Shown: positions 45,118 through 53,864 of the stretch, in pieces
How positions within the stretch are numbered: the stretch's first letter is position 1
How the letters are laid out: every line of letters starts with the position of its first letter
Source of the DNA: CAXBCP01 sp963974055
GTDB taxonomy: Bacteria; Pseudomonadota; Alphaproteobacteria; MPNO01; UBA830
DNA: 64,000 bases
Direction of reading: 5' to 3'
Assembly (NCBI GenBank): GCA_963974055.1
Contig: CAXBCP010000008.1
Location: 79,018-143,017, forward strand
The notes under the pieces: generated by a model
Databases searched by the model: none
The model's input: the letters and a program-made list of their open reading frames with translations, nothing else
Told to the model about the DNA's origin: nothing
Program-made: the position numbers and the translations under genes

Positions 45118-45903
45118 CTAATCCACTGCGCCGAGAAACGCCTGCACGGTTTTCAGGAAAGCTTCCGGCCGGTCGGCGTGGACCCAATGATTGGCGTCCT
45201 TGATCGTGACCGTTCGCGACTTGGGAAAGAGTTCGGCAATGCGGTCGCGGTGTTCGTCCCGGATATAGCCTGATTCCGAGCCGGCAATAAACACGGCCGG
45301 ACCGTTATAGGTCGCGCCGGCCGGCGGATTGAAGCCTGTAATCGCGCTCATCCCGGCGGAGATCGCGGTCAGGTTGATCCGCCACTGGAAGCCGTCAGTC
45401 GCGCGCTCGAGGTTGGTCATCAGGAAGGCGGAAATGCCCGGGTCCTCGACTTTGCCGCGCAGTTCCTCTTCCAGTTCGGAGCGGCGCTGTTCGCCGGACA
45501 GATCCATTGCCTGCATGGCGGCGATATAGTCCATCATGTCGTGGCCGTAGGACACGGGCGCGATATCGACGACGATCAGGGCCTTTACACTGTCCGGGCT
45601 GGCAAGGGCGAGCTGCATCGCCACCTTGCCGCCCATGGAATGGCCCATCACCACCGGGTTCTCGATGTCGTGGCTGGCAATGAAGCCGGCAACGTCGTCG
45701 GCCATTTCCGCGTAGGTCATTGTCGATGCGCGCGCGGACGCGCCATGATTGCGCAGGTCGAGCGCGTAGACGCGGTGGATTTCCGACAGGCTGCGGGCGA
45801 TCCCCGCCCAGTTACGGGCGGAGCCGAACAGCCCGTGCAGCACGATCAGCGCAGGCGTGTCCGTCGTATGGGTGCCGTATTCGTTGAACTGAAGTTCGAC
45901 CAT
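45118..45903 (-). CDS. Alpha/beta hydrolase (esterase YbfF-like)
   Basis: A 261-residue alpha/beta hydrolase. HGLFGSARNW is the oxyanion region, VMGHSMGGKVAMQLAL holds the nucleophile Ser near residue 88, and the catalytic His is in DANHWVHADRPEAF. The segment RVYALDLRNHGAS is typical of YbfF/abhydrolase-11 esterases acting on acyl-CoA or ester substrates. It is convergent with the UbiD gene. Confidence 0.85.
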   Translation of the reverse strand: MVELQFNEYGTHTTDTPALIVLHGLFGSARNWAGIARSLSEIHRVYALDLRNHGASARASTMTYAEMADDVAGFIASHDIENPVVMGHSMGGKVAMQLALASPDSVKALIVVDIAPVSYGHDMMDYIAAMQAMDLSGEQRRSELEEELRGKVEDPGISAFLMTNLERATDGFQWRINLTAISAGMSAITGFNPPAGATYNGPAVFIAGSESGYIRDEHRDRIAELFPKSRTVTIKDANHWVHADRPEAFLKTVQAFLGAVD

Positions 45904-45948
45904 CGCGGGGAGGTATCACGCCGCGGGCCGCTTGTCACCGTGTCGGGC

Positions 45949-46824
45949 TCATATCCTTTCGGCGACCAGCATTACGTTTGTCAGGCGGCCTTCCTTCGCG
46001 CTCCGGGCCGAATTCCGGCGCCGGTCCGGGTAGTCTTCGCCGCGGGTGATTTCGATCGTCAGCGGCGTGTCCACAGCCACCGGCGCTGGCGGCGGGTTGT
46101 CGGCGGCGGCCTGGCGCCGCGCGGCTTCGTCGACCCAGTGGACGATACGAAACCCGGATACTTCGAGCATGTGCCGCATCTCGTCCGGGGGGACAAGGAA
46201 GCTGTAGGACGGATCGCGCGCCCAGGGCAGCGGGTAATACGGCTCGCCCGCCGGCCCCTGGCCGAGTTCGCTGACGGCGAATATACCGCCGGGCCTCAGT
46301 ACCCGGTGAACGCCGGCGTAAAAGTCCGTCCGGTCCCGGATGTTCATCGTGACGTTGAGCGCCCAGGCCATGTCGAAAGCGGCGTTGTCGTAGGGCAGGG
46401 ATGTCGCGTCGCCGCAATCGAAGGTCACTCTGTCCGACAGGCCCACTTTCTCGGTCAGCATCGTCGCAACGTCGACATAATCGGGCGTCAGTTCGATCCC
46501 GGTGACCCGGCAGCCGAAAGCTGTCGCGAAATATCGCGCCGGCCCCCCTATGCCCGAACCGATGTCGAGCAGGTGCATGTCCGGGCGGATGGTGGTGAGT
46601 TCGACGTGAAGCTGTGTCTGCAATAATCCGCCTCCGTGAATCTGGTCGGCGGGACCCAGTATTTCCGGTGTCCAGTCCTTTGCCGGAATTCCGGCCTCGG
46701 TGAGCGCGGCGACGATGCGGGCACCGAGGCTGTCGTGGCGGTTGCCGGGATCGTTGTCTGCATTGTCCGCGTTGATTGCCTGTTTTACCGGGTCAGTGCT
46801 ATCAGTGTAGATGTAATCATTCAT
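45949..46824 (-). CDS. SAM-dependent methyltransferase, glycine-betaine pathway-like
   Basis: A 291-residue class I methyltransferase. Motif I is LLDIGSGIGGPARYFA, followed by VTGIELTPDYVDVATML and GDATSLPYDNAAFDMAWALN. GGGLLQTQLHVEL (about residue 70) resembles the sarcosine/dimethylglycine N-methyltransferase and phosphoethanolamine-type group. The gene starts right next to a very AT-rich intergenic region. Substrate unassigned. Confidence 0.78.
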   Translation of the reverse strand: MNDYIYTDSTDPVKQAINADNADNDPGNRHDSLGARIVAALTEAGIPAKDWTPEILGPADQIHGGGLLQTQLHVELTTIRPDMHLLDIGSGIGGPARYFATAFGCRVTGIELTPDYVDVATMLTEKVGLSDRVTFDCGDATSLPYDNAAFDMAWALNVTMNIRDRTDFYAGVHRVLRPGGIFAVSELGQGPAGEPYYPLPWARDPSYSFLVPPDEMRHMLEVSGFRIVHWVDEAARRQAAADNPPPAPVAVDTPLTIEITRGEDYPDRRRNSARSAKEGRLTNVMLVAERI

Positions 46825-46844
46825 TCTAATTCGGCCCCCTTGGC

Positions 46845-47060
46845 GCTTTTTTTAATAATGAGAAAGTTAAATTTTACAAAAAAAAATAAATACAAGTTTA
46901 ATATATAAAAATAAATCGTTTTACTAAATTATTTCTTATAATTATTTGTATTTTTGTATTCTTCTCATATTTATTACTTGACATTGGGTGTGCTTTTTGA
47001 AAGCATTCGCCCCCTGATTGAAACGATATATTAGTGAATTTGGTTGTATTTTGTTCGTGT
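46845..47060. other. Extremely AT-rich intergenic segment
   Basis: About 200 bp of almost pure A/T with runs of A and T and TTTAATATATAAAAATAA-like stretches, unlike any other part of the window. It lies between the divergent methyltransferase (46824) and the unknown gene at 47118. A TTGACA hexamer is at 46978-46983, but a matching -10 is not clear. It may be a curved promoter region or a xenogeneic-silencer-bound segment. Confidence 0.6.
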
Positions 47061-47117
47061 TAAATAGGTTGCGAACGTAATACGTGGCTGAGAATCTCCA
47101 GTATCTATGTGGATATC

Positions 47118-48233
47118 ATGTCTGTAGATGACAACGATGAAGCACTTCAGAGAAGCGAGGCGGAGCGGGAATTTCTGGAAGATAACGATTCCCTCTATGT
47201 CCTGCCACTGAAGTATATGCCCCTGGAGACGGGGGCGTTGCGCCGTGGCCGTCTGGTCAAGACCTTCTCCCTTAATTCTGCCATCGAGATGTTCAAAACC
47301 GGTGATTATGGCCGGGGTATCATCATGGTCGAAGACCTGGTCGACGGTAGCTCGGACGCGATGTTCGGTTGGGAATGCGAAGACGGGGAAGAGCACCCCG
47401 ATGTCGCGTTGCTCCGTCTTCTCGGCGATCTCCACAGCTACGATATTTTCAACCTGAGGATAAATCTGCGCGATCACAATATCGATTATGAAGGCAAGGA
47501 ATACCTCCAGCTTTCTGGCGATATGAAGGCCGAACTGGCGGTTTACATGCGTCAGTTCACCCTGCCGCTGATTCAAACCGTCTTTGGCGAGGGCGAAGCG
47601 GCGATTTACGCGGAAGACGATATTGCGGATCTTTTCCGGAACCCGGACTCCGCCGACGCGATTGACAATCTCAGGCGGCTTTCGAAAAAACTGGGAGTCA
47701 AAATGTCCGACATCCCGCGTTTTCTCGACGAATTCTCGGACGTCTACCTGGCGGTATCCTATTACAAGCATTACGCGGACAGCATCGCGGTGATGAACAG
47801 TCTCGTGATGCAGGAAATGGATGCGATTCACGAATCCCTGAAGTGGAAATGCGATCCGGATATCGAGAAGGTTTGCACCCGCACCAAGGAAATCATGAAG
47901 AGCCTGTTCTGGGAAGTATACCAGCGTCTCGACGTGTTCGAACGCGAAACAAAGGATTTCTGGGGCGATCTGAACGCGAACCGCTTCCGGGACGTCCAAT
48001 GGCTGGTCCGCGATTCCCAGACCATGATCGCCGGCGTCCTGTGCGGCCTCGGCGTCAAGCTGGCGCGCTGGCGGGAGAGGTTCCCGACCAGCGAGCATGG
48101 CAGCGCCAACCTGAGATTCGAAGCGCTTCAGAACGAATTTCTGCCCGGCCTGCGGCGGATATCCCGATTGGCGGCGGCCGATGTCGAGACCGAGGAAACC
48201 GAGGGCGAAGCGCGCCGCACGGCCGTGAACTAA
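47118..48233 (+). CDS. Acidic helical protein of unknown function
   Basis: A 371-residue soluble, acidic protein beginning MSVDDNDEALQRSEAEREFL. No signal peptide or membrane segment is seen. The middle and C-terminal parts look helical, including SVYLAVSYYKHYADSIAVMN-like and WEVYQRLDVFERETKDFWG segments; the tail is Glu-rich. ATG 47118 is preferred over GTG 47109, since neither has a good ribosome site. No family could be named. Codon use matches the GC-rich host, in contrast to its AT-rich promoter region. Confidence 0.7.
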   Translation: MSVDDNDEALQRSEAEREFLEDNDSLYVLPLKYMPLETGALRRGRLVKTFSLNSAIEMFKTGDYGRGIIMVEDLVDGSSDAMFGWECEDGEEHPDVALLRLLGDLHSYDIFNLRINLRDHNIDYEGKEYLQLSGDMKAELAVYMRQFTLPLIQTVFGEGEAAIYAEDDIADLFRNPDSADAIDNLRRLSKKLGVKMSDIPRFLDEFSDVYLAVSYYKHYADSIAVMNSLVMQEMDAIHESLKWKCDPDIEKVCTRTKEIMKSLFWEVYQRLDVFERETKDFWGDLNANRFRDVQWLVRDSQTMIAGVLCGLGVKLARWRERFPTSEHGSANLRFEALQNEFLPGLRRISRLAAADVETEETEGEARRTAVN

Positions 48234-48250
48234 CGCACCAGTTCGGTCGG

Positions 48251-48949
48251 TTACGGGTCCATTTCCGCCGCTTCGATCTCGGCAAGCGCCCAGACCCGGC
48301 CGATCGGTCCGCGGGTGCGTAGCAATTCCTCCGCGATCTCTTCCATTTCTTCCTCTCCCAGCACCTCGAAATCGCCCATCGATGCGGCAATCGCGGTGCG
48401 TTTTGCGTTGTCCTCCATGAAATAGACCCCGGTTGTCATTTCCTCGATGTCGGGGCCTGTGACGACGATCCCGTGGGCGCGCAGCAGCATGGCGCGGCGA
48501 TTGCCCAGGGTTTCCGCCATCGCGCGGCCGCGTTCTTCGGTCATGATCAGCCGCGAATCCGGATGGACGGGAATGCCGTCCTTGAAAATAGATGCCATGA
48601 AGTAGGTCGGCTTCAGGTCGTGTTCCGACATCGAAAAGCTGGTCGCATTATGCGTATGGAAATGCGCGACGGCATTGACGTCGGGCCTCGCCTTGAAAAC
48701 CTCGAGATGGATCGGCAGTTCGCCCGGCAGCTTTTCGGATGTTCCGATCTGGTTGCCGTCGAGATCGCAGAGCAGGAAGTCTTCCGGCCGGGACAGCTTG
48801 CCCAGTTCGTGCGGCGTCATCAGTACAACGTTCGGATCCTGTGTCCGCGCGCTGATATGGCCGAACCCGTCGACAAAACCGCGGCCGTAGAAAAACCGCC
48901 AGGCGGTGCTGAGTTTGCTGCGCAGTACGTCTTCGGTCTCGGTCATCAT
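48251..48949 (-). CDS. Class II aldolase/adducin family protein
   Basis: A 232-residue zinc-dependent aldolase/epimerase/adducin-type protein. GFVDGFGHISARTQD is the phosphate/substrate loop; AVAHFHTHNA and the later LLRAHGIVV supply the zinc histidines. Family members include fuculose-phosphate aldolase and decarboxylases of aromatic or sugar acids. A dyad GGTAA-N6-TTACC lies 26 bp upstream of its ATG. Substrate unknown. Confidence 0.82.
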   Translation of the reverse strand: MMTETEDVLRSKLSTAWRFFYGRGFVDGFGHISARTQDPNVVLMTPHELGKLSRPEDFLLCDLDGNQIGTSEKLPGELPIHLEVFKARPDVNAVAHFHTHNATSFSMSEHDLKPTYFMASIFKDGIPVHPDSRLIMTEERGRAMAETLGNRRAMLLRAHGIVVTGPDIEEMTTGVYFMEDNAKRTAIAASMGDFEVLGEEEMEEIAEELLRTRGPIGRVWALAEIEAAEMDP

Positions 48950-48974
48950 TTGCCGCCTCCTGGAAATTAGGACC

Positions 48975-48990
48975 GGTAATATGATTTACC
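48975..48990. promoter_or_regulatory. Inverted repeat GGTAA-N6-TTACC, possible operator
   Basis: A perfect 5-bp dyad with 6-bp spacer lies between the divergent class II aldolase (start 48949) and the luciferase-like monooxygenase (start 49180). Position and symmetry fit a dimeric repressor site; no local regulator gene exists to pair with it. Confidence 0.3.
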
Positions 48991-49179
48991 GCCGGCTGTG
49001 GGGCCATAACATTCTGCCGGAATCCTTCCCCGCATCGAAAATCCCTGCGAAAAACATCCGAGGCTGCTTGGATACTATCCGATCGCCCGTCATCTGGTTT
49101 TCGATCGGGATCGTCTGTATGAGTAGGGTCGAGCGTGGCACAGATCGCGCCGTCGATGAGAAACAGAGGAAACTTTGCG

Positions 49180-50238
49180 ATGAAATTCGGCCTTTTCTAT
49201 CTGCCGACCCATCTGCCCGACAGCGACCGCGACGTTCATACGCATATGCACAATATCGTCGAACAGGTGGAATATGCCGACAGGATCGGGATCGACTACG
49301 TGTGGCTGGTCGAGCATCATTTCGTCCGCCATGGCGGATTTCTGTCGGCGAATTACGCGTTTCTCTGTTATCTCGCCGGACGTACCGAGAATATCCGTCT
49401 TGCGACCGGTGCGACCGTGATGGCGCTCAACGATCCCGTACGCGTCGCCGAGCAGGCGGCGACACTGGATCAGTTGTCCAACGGGCGGTTCGACCTCGGT
49501 GTGGGGCGCGGGTTTATCCGCGATGAATTCGATGCATTCGGCGTGCCGATGAAGGAAAGCCGCGACCGCGTCGAAGAGGGCGTCGACCTGGTGCTTAAGG
49601 CCTGGGAGGGCGGCGCCCTTGAATTCGAGAGCCGGTTCCGCCCGAAGATGTCCGGCCTGAAAATCCTGCCGACGCCGTATCAGAAAAAGCCGCCGATCTG
49701 GAACGCCTGCCTGATGTCGCCGGAGAGCTTCGAATGGACGGCGCAGGAAGGCCACAACCTGCTTTACGTCGCCTATCACGTCGATCATCCGCTCGCCGCT
49801 GAGCGGATTTCCTGGTATCGCGACGCGCTGCCGAAATACGGCCGAAAGGTCGAGGATTACGAGGTTTGCTGTGTTTATCACGCCTATTTCACGGAAGACG
49901 AAGACGATGCGCGACTGAAAGCCGTCGTCGACGGGCCGATGGGCGAATACGGGAAGGCCGGCAAGGAAGCGGCGAGCAAGCCGCCGGACCCGGAAGCCTA
50001 TAAGGGCTACGATCAGCGCGACAAGGGTACGCAGGAACTGACATTCGACCGCTATTTCCCCGGTCGTGTCGTAATGGGCGGGCCCGACCAGGTGGTCGAG
50101 CGGGTCAAAGTATTGCGCGATATCGGAATCACCCAGGTTTCCTTCCTTGTCGATTTCGGCTCGCTATCCCAGGAGGAAATCATGAAATCGCTCAGGGTGT
50201 TCGGCGAGAAAATCCTGCCCCGGGTGAGAGACCTCTAG
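49180..50238 (+). CDS. LLM class flavin-dependent oxidoreductase
   Basis: A 352-residue luciferase-like monooxygenase. MKFGLFYLPTHLPDSDRDVH is the typical first strand and loop. DYVWLVEHHFVRHGG matches the conserved WxxEHH motif, and LGVGRGFIRDEFDAFGV the phosphate-site region. ATG 49180 was chosen over an in-frame GTG at 49135 because the family N-terminus begins here. It overlaps nothing but ends one base before the CoA-transferase start, forming an operon with that gene and the MaoC-like gene. Confidence 0.88.
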   Translation: MKFGLFYLPTHLPDSDRDVHTHMHNIVEQVEYADRIGIDYVWLVEHHFVRHGGFLSANYAFLCYLAGRTENIRLATGATVMALNDPVRVAEQAATLDQLSNGRFDLGVGRGFIRDEFDAFGVPMKESRDRVEEGVDLVLKAWEGGALEFESRFRPKMSGLKILPTPYQKKPPIWNACLMSPESFEWTAQEGHNLLYVAYHVDHPLAAERISWYRDALPKYGRKVEDYEVCCVYHAYFTEDEDDARLKAVVDGPMGEYGKAGKEAASKPPDPEAYKGYDQRDKGTQELTFDRYFPGRVVMGGPDQVVERVKVLRDIGITQVSFLVDFGSLSQEEIMKSLRVFGEKILPRVRDL

Positions 50239-50239
50239 C

Positions 50240-51427
50240 GTGCCGGGTCCCCTCGACGGTATCCGCGTGCTCGACCTGACGTCGGTGGTTCTCGGGCCGC
50301 TCGCGACCCAGACCATGGGAGATATGGGCGCGGATATCGTCAAGGTCGAAAGCCCGGCGGGCGATACCACGCGGTATACGGGGCCAAAGCGCTCCGCCGA
50401 TATGTCGGCGCTGTATATGGGGCTGAACCGCAACAAGCGTTCGCTGGTGCTCGATCTGAAACAGGAAACGGCGAAGGACGCCCTGTGGCGGCTGATCGAT
50501 ACCGCCGATGTGTTCGTGCATTCCGTTCGCCCCCAGGCGATGGAGCGGCTCGGGTTCGGCGCCGAGGCCGTCTGCGCCCGCAATCCGCGCATTGTCTATG
50601 CCGGGATCCACGGCTTCCGCATGGACGGTCCCTATGCCGGGCGGCCCGCCTATGACGACGTCATCCAGGGGTTGAGCGGCAGCGCCGACCTGATGGCGCG
50701 GCTTGTGGGCGAGCCGCGCTATATGCCGACCATCATGGCCGACAAGACCTGCGGACTGGTCACGGTCAATGCAGTGCTGGCGGCGCTGCTGGAGCGGGAA
50801 AAATCGGGCAGGGGGCAGTTCGTCGAAATTCCAATGTTCGAGACCATGGTGGCGTTCAACATGGCGGACCATATTTTCGGCTACACGTTCGATCCGCCGG
50901 AAGGCCCGATGGGGTATTCCCGTGTCCTGACGCCGTCGCGCCGGCCCTATAAAACCACCGACGGCTATATCTGCCTGCTCGCCTATACCGATATTCAGTG
51001 GGTGCGGTTCTGGGCAGAGGTCGGCCGGCCCGAGCTGAAGGACGATCCGCGCTTCGACAGCCTGGCGAGCCGGGCCGACAATATCGAGGCGGTGTACAGT
51101 CTTGCGGGCGAATTTATCGCAACCCGGTCGACGGCCGACTGGCTCGACATCCTGCCGCGGCTCGAAATACCCTGTGGCGAGATTGTCGAGCTGGAAGCGA
51201 TCCCGGACGATCCGCATCTGCAGTCGGTCGGGTTTTTCCGCAAGGAAACCCATCCGACCGAGGGCGCGATCACCGTGCCGGATACCCCGGTGCAGTTCGG
51301 CCGGACACCGGCCGCCATCGACCGGCTGCAACCGAATCTCGGCGAACACAGTGCCGAAATTCTGCGCGAAGCGGGGCTCGACGAAGATGAAATAAACAGT
51401 ATGCGCGCCAGCGGCGCCACCACCTGA
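50240..51427 (+). CDS. CaiB/BaiF family (class III) CoA transferase
   Basis: A 395-residue class III CoA transferase. PLDGIRVLDLTSVVLGPL and LGDMGADIVKVESP-like segments (here MGDMGADIVKVESPAGD) are the N-terminal signatures; RNKRSLVLDLK follows, and the catalytic Asp lies in YDDVIQG near residue 139. Such enzymes exchange CoA between acids. GTG 50240 starts immediately after the monooxygenase TAG. With the MaoC-like gene it probably activates and hydrates a carboxylic acid intermediate (inference). Confidence 0.9.
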   Translation: MPGPLDGIRVLDLTSVVLGPLATQTMGDMGADIVKVESPAGDTTRYTGPKRSADMSALYMGLNRNKRSLVLDLKQETAKDALWRLIDTADVFVHSVRPQAMERLGFGAEAVCARNPRIVYAGIHGFRMDGPYAGRPAYDDVIQGLSGSADLMARLVGEPRYMPTIMADKTCGLVTVNAVLAALLEREKSGRGQFVEIPMFETMVAFNMADHIFGYTFDPPEGPMGYSRVLTPSRRPYKTTDGYICLLAYTDIQWVRFWAEVGRPELKDDPRFDSLASRADNIEAVYSLAGEFIATRSTADWLDILPRLEIPCGEIVELEAIPDDPHLQSVGFFRKETHPTEGAITVPDTPVQFGRTPAAIDRLQPNLGEHSAEILREAGLDEDEINSMRASGATT

Positions 51428-51446
51428 AAATTCCGGAGAATGTAAT

Positions 51447-51917
51447 ATGAGAACCCTTGGCATCGGGCTGTACTGGGACGATCTGACGGTCGGAGAGCAG
51501 TTCAGGACCCTGAACCGCACCATCACGGAATCGGATATCGTCAATTTCATTGGCGTGACCGGCATGGTGGAGACGCTGTTCACCGACCTGACCTTCGGCG
51601 ATCACGGCGGCGGGCCGATGGGCGGGCGGGTGTCGCCGGCGGCGCTGGTGTACACGATGACCGAAGGCCTGCTGGTGCAGTCGACCATGCAGACCACGGG
51701 GCTCGCGCTGCTGGAGGTCGAAAAAAAGGTTCTGGGGCCGGTTTTCGCGGGCGACACCATCCATGCGGAGGTCGAGGTGATGGCGGTGCGGCCGACGAGC
51801 AAGGGCAATCGCGGGATCGTCACGACGATGAACAACGTGATGAACCAGAAGGGCGACAAGGTCATCGAATACCGCGCCGTGCGCATGATGGCGGGACGGC
51901 CCGATACCGGCGACTGA
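51447..51917 (+). CDS. MaoC-like hot-dog acyl dehydratase
   Basis: A 156-residue hot-dog-fold protein. GLYWDDLTVGEQFRTLNRTI then TESDIVNFIGVTG is the MaoC/hydratase-2 signature with the active-site Asp; the second half has GDTIHAEVEV. It is the last gene of the monooxygenase / CoA-transferase operon, 19 bp downstream. It hydrates an enoyl-CoA-like substrate; identity unknown. Confidence 0.85.
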   Translation: MRTLGIGLYWDDLTVGEQFRTLNRTITESDIVNFIGVTGMVETLFTDLTFGDHGGGPMGGRVSPAALVYTMTEGLLVQSTMQTTGLALLEVEKKVLGPVFAGDTIHAEVEVMAVRPTSKGNRGIVTTMNNVMNQKGDKVIEYRAVRMMAGRPDTGD

Positions 51918-51932
51918 TCCGCGGGCGGGGCG

Positions 51933-52817
51933 TTACAGCCTGTAAACCCGCGCTGCGGTGTCGTGGAAGATGTTTCTGCGATCCGCCTCCGGCATGTTTT
52001 TCGTCGCATCGAGGTGCGCGTCGACGACTTCGCCGTATGTGGTCCACAATTTTTCGATCGGAAAGTTGGACCCGAACAGGCAACGGTCGGCACCGAACAG
52101 GGCGACGGTCTCGCCCACGATTTCCGCGATAAAGGCAGGGTCGTTGCGCTGCAGGAAGGTGCCGAACGCCGACAGCTTGGTCGTGACGTTCGGGCGGTCG
52201 GCCAGCCGCTTCATCCCGTCGCGCCAGGCGGTCGTGCCCGCCGGGCTGCGGTCTTCGGGCATGCCTGCATGCTGCAGGACGAAGGTCACATCGGGGCAGG
52301 CGGCGGCGAGGCCCGCTGCATCCGCCATTTGGCCCGCAAAGACCTGGAGGTCGAACGACCAGCCGTAATCGGCGAGGCGCGCAACGTTCCGCTGAAGCAC
52401 CGGGTCGGCGGGCAGGTCGGGGCGGGGCGCGAACCGGTACAGTTCGTTTTCATGCCAGTGAAGCTGTTGGCGCAGGCCCCGCATCAGCGGGAAACCTTTC
52501 AGGCGGTCGAGTTGCGGGTGCACGTCATCGGCGGTGAAATCGGCGAACCCGACGACGGCATGCGGCCAGCCCGTCTCCGCCGCGACGTTCTCGACCCAGG
52601 AGACCTCGTCGGCGAAGTTTTCCGGCGCCCAGTTGGTCTGCACGTAAACCGATTTTTCGACGCCGCTCCCCTTGAGATCGGCGATGAATTCCGCGGCCGG
52701 GTAGTCGCGTCGAAGCGGTTCGTACGGCCCGAATATCCGCGCCTGCATGGGACCGGACAGCCAGGGCAGGTCGGCCTGCCGCCAGATGTGATGATGGGCG
52801 TCGATAATGGCGTCCAT
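51933..52817 (-). CDS. Amidohydrolase 2 family (TIM-barrel) hydrolase
   Basis: A 294-residue metal-dependent hydrolase of the amidohydrolase-2 group. IDAHHHIWR carries the first metal His pair. Other family segments are KSVYVQTNW, GFADFTADDVHPQLDRLKG, VLQHAGMPEDR and the closing FGSNFPIEKLWTTYGE. Members hydrolyse lactones (fuconolactonase, pyrone dicarboxylate hydrolase) or decarboxylate aromatic acids. It converges with the MaoC-like gene, 15 bp between stops. Confidence 0.85.
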   Translation of the reverse strand: MDAIIDAHHHIWRQADLPWLSGPMQARIFGPYEPLRRDYPAAEFIADLKGSGVEKSVYVQTNWAPENFADEVSWVENVAAETGWPHAVVGFADFTADDVHPQLDRLKGFPLMRGLRQQLHWHENELYRFAPRPDLPADPVLQRNVARLADYGWSFDLQVFAGQMADAAGLAAACPDVTFVLQHAGMPEDRSPAGTTAWRDGMKRLADRPNVTTKLSAFGTFLQRNDPAFIAEIVGETVALFGADRCLFGSNFPIEKLWTTYGEVVDAHLDATKNMPEADRRNIFHDTAARVYRL

Positions 52818-53194
52818 GTTGGTCCCCCCGCACTTTTGCCCGGTTCTTTGACAGGGCCGGTTTCTTAGCGGCAGTCCTGCCGCAATATGGTGGACTATAC
52901 CGGTATTTTCGCGGCTACCGGAACCGCATCGGCGGAATCGATGTCTCGGGGCATCCCGCCCGGCATGACTTTCACGACCGGTGAACGACGGTTGGGTGCG
53001 CCAGCTGCCTCAATTCCGCCTTAATTACGGGCGAGGGTGTACGCAGTCCTGCCCCAACGGGCGCCGCCAAAGGCGACCGCGCCACGTAGGGAGGCCCGTC
53101 TGCCACTGACGGGTGTTGGTGGCCCGGCCGCCGCGACGCGAGCGAAACAGACGTTGCGGCGGCCGGTGAATTTGGGGACTGCCCGGAAATCAGA
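52818..53194. other. 377-bp gap with a long stem-loop
   Basis: No gene supported. The prominent feature is the 15-bp stem at 53124-53138 with 53152-53166 and a 13-nt loop, described as a separate entry. The surrounding sequence is GC-rich and codon-like in several frames, but no frame has a start, ribosome site and recognisable product. Confidence 0.4.
53124..53166. repeat. Strong stem-loop, 15-bp stem with 13-nt loop
   Basis: CCGGCCGCCGCGACG at 53124-53138 pairs with CGTTGCGGCGGCCGG at 53152-53166, with one G-T wobble at position 12 and otherwise Watson-Crick pairs. No T-run follows on either side, so a simple intrinsic terminator is unlikely. It could be an interspersed repeat or a structured RNA element. 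Confidence 0.7.
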
Positions 53195-53383
53195 TCAGCA
53201 ATAGGGATGCCGCAGGCAGAGCCTGAGCGACGCCCGCTCGCGTTCCCATTGCATTTCTTCCGCCGTCTGCGGCGGCGGGGGCGGGGTGACGGTAAAATTA
53301 CAGCGGCGGCTGATCCAGACGGCGGTCGAGACGACCAGAGCAAGGGCGCCAAGCGCGGTGATGACGGGAAGAGCGATATCCAT
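53195..53383 (-). CDS. Small single-span membrane protein
   Basis: A 62-residue protein with one N-terminal membrane helix (MDIALPVITALGALALVVST) followed by a short basic and proline-rich cytosolic or periplasmic tail ending in LCLRHPYC. GGGAGAA precedes the ATG at 53383. Function unknown; it lies 95 bp downstream of the sulfite dehydrogenase cytochrome on the same strand and could belong to that operon. Confidence 0.55.
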   Translation of the reverse strand: MDIALPVITALGALALVVSTAVWISRRCNFTVTPPPPPQTAEEMQWERERASLRLCLRHPYC

Positions 53384-53478
53384 GACGGGGTTCTCCCAAG
53401 GCTGTAACCGCAACAAGAGTAGCACGGAATTAGCCGCCGTCAGCCGTAACCGCGCTCAAGCTATCGTGAACGATTGTC

Positions 53479-53859
53479 TCACTTCGCCATGCCGCGTGCG
53501 CGCCGGTCGGGGCCGTAGAATTTTGTCAGGTAGTCGGTGATGAGCTTGTGATCTTCCGGTTCCAGTTCCGGCATTTCCTGCTCATCCACCATATATTCGA
53601 GCACGTCGGTCCAGCTTTGCCGGGACAATCCCTGCTGGGTGACCAGTTTCATCGAATGGCAGGCCCCGCAGATACCGAGGGTTTCGTCGCGGCCCGCACC
53701 GGGCGGCAACCCCTGATACTCGTCTTCCTCGTCCGCCGCATTCGTTTCCGCGGCCAATTGTATGATTGTTCCTGCCGGTTCGGCCGCGGCGGGATGCGGA
53801 ACCGATATCCACATCCACGCCACGGCCGGCAATACCAGCCAACGTATTACTGGCTTCAT
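53479..53859 (-). CDS. sorB: Cytochrome c subunit of sulfite dehydrogenase (SorB-like)
   Basis: A 126-residue periplasmic monohaem cytochrome c. The signal peptide runs to AAAEP; haem-binding CGACHSMK follows near residue 70, and the distal Met is in QEMPELEP. It is short and acidic, as expected of SorB. ATG 53859 is preferred since it begins the signal peptide, and the gene lies 5 bp after sorA. It accepts electrons from the molybdenum subunit. Call depends on the neighbouring sorA. Confidence 0.8.
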   Translation of the reverse strand: MKPVIRWLVLPAVAWMWISVPHPAAAEPAGTIIQLAAETNAADEEDEYQGLPPGAGRDETLGICGACHSMKLVTQQGLSRQSWTDVLEYMVDEQEMPELEPEDHKLITDYLTKFYGPDRRARGMAK

Positions 53860-53864
53860 GAGGT

